40,643 nt of DNA from positions 1-40,643 of the forward strand of contig NZ_MRCD01000081.1 of assembly GCF_001904745.1 (NCBI RefSeq), written 5' to 3'. Below the pieces are notes generated by a model. The model saw nothing but the letters and a program-made list of their open reading frames with translations, ran no database searches and was not told the DNA's origin. Shown here piece after piece: positions 40,055-40,643 of this stretch. Both the position numbers and the translations under genes were made by a program. The DNA is from Calothrix sp. HK-06 (lineage in GTDB: Bacteria; Cyanobacteriota; Cyanobacteriia; Cyanobacteriales; Nostocaceae). The stretch's first letter is position 1; every line of letters starts with the position of its first letter.

Positions 40055-40643
40055 AGCTACATATTTATAAATGCAAGTGTACATTATGTTTAGCAGTAAT
40101 TACTCTTGCCAAGTTCTTAGGGTAGCAAAAGTAGGAAAAATATGAAAATTGAAATTAATTTCAAGTTTTGATTAAATAAAATATTCGTGACTTAGCAGCT
40201 AAAACATAAAGAAATATAAATTCATTATTTTTGTGTAAAAAGATTCCATAAAATCAAGATTAGTGTTATTATTCGATTGTCAAGACAAAGGCTTGCAAAA
40301 TTTCAATGTAAATCAATGTCAAACTGCAAAAATACTATTTTTATATAATTCAGGGCTAATCTATCACTAGTCGCGAACTAATGCGCGAAAAGTGTCAGAT
40401 TATACAAGTAACTAGCGTTGCTAGATATACAATGCATTTAACTTGCCTAGGAGAAGGCCGAACACCTACCTTGTAAATTAAGCGCTTGTAAATTCCTACA
40501 ACTGACTGCTCTTGATGTTCTGACATTCTACAGCGTTTGTTCAGGAGTAAGTTGATATTATATTGTTTAACTATTAGTTAACAATCTTAGTAAACAAAAT
40601 AATTTACTATCATTTATAACTAAATATTAGCTCAGGACTTGGA

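Larger units (their letters stand above)
39894..40643. other. 750-base gene-poor right end
   Basis: No gene is supported; short open frames here are not protein-like. It contains a 9-base tandem repeat (39952-39978), an inverted GGTGCGT element (39996-40054) and AT-rich DNA to the end. It may be the 5' region of a gene beyond the window. Confidence 0.5.

Overview
The window looks like accessory-rich DNA from a filamentous (Nostocales-type) cyanobacterium. The evidence is family content: CHAT/TPR, DUF928 and CHASE2-kinase genes beside a two-partner-secretion exoprotein, a CYP110-like P450, HTH/AAA ATPases of the VMAP type, a fused CHAT-receptor protein and typical cyanobacterial intergenic palindromes. 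Base composition is AT-rich. No rRNA, tRNA, CRISPR array or intact transposase is visible. The classical cyanobacterial palindrome GCGATCGC was not seen, but the hexamer GGCGCC occurs about 55 times by eye.

Layout. 1-7302 (minus): a probable operon running TPS exoprotein, TPR-CHAT protease-like protein, DUF928 protein, CHASE2 histidine kinase (cut by the left edge). 7404-11779 (plus): a Septu-type ATPase/HNH pair (PtuA/PtuB), an ABM-domain monooxygenase and a parA-parB pair. A 32-base repeat lies at both ends of the 5841-11879 interval, with an inverted third copy directly after parB. 12061-14521 (plus): a cytoplasmic alpha-amylase and an SDR dehydrogenase. 14647-19327 (minus): a CHAT domain fused through one membrane helix to an ABC-type ligand-binding domain, then an animal-type haem peroxidase. 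19492-24894: a GNAT enzyme, a nadR-like/pnuC salvage pair, a Tat-exported dienelactone-hydrolase-like protein, a DOPA-4,5-dioxygenase-like protein, an SMI1/KNR4 protein and purB. 25053-30248: a P450, an unknown protein, a TetR regulator with its own palindromic operator candidate, an internally deleted methyltransferase and a cyclic-peptide-type ABC exporter. 30835-37679 (minus): an HTH/AAA ATPase followed by two tandem TPS exoprotein paralogues. 38523-39893 (plus): a divergently transcribed paralogue of that ATPase.

Two themes join the genes. The first is conflict and signalling: Septu, two CHAT proteins, the HTH/AAA pair and the SUKH protein. The second is the cell surface: three TPS exoproteins sharing an N-terminal secretion domain and a C-terminal GRGGLP-type module, with no outer-membrane TpsB transporter in the window. 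The most unusual items are the GGCGCC iteration, the CHAT-receptor fusion, the repeat-bracketed Septu/parAB segment, and a 40-base perfect palindrome flanked by a duplicated gene end.
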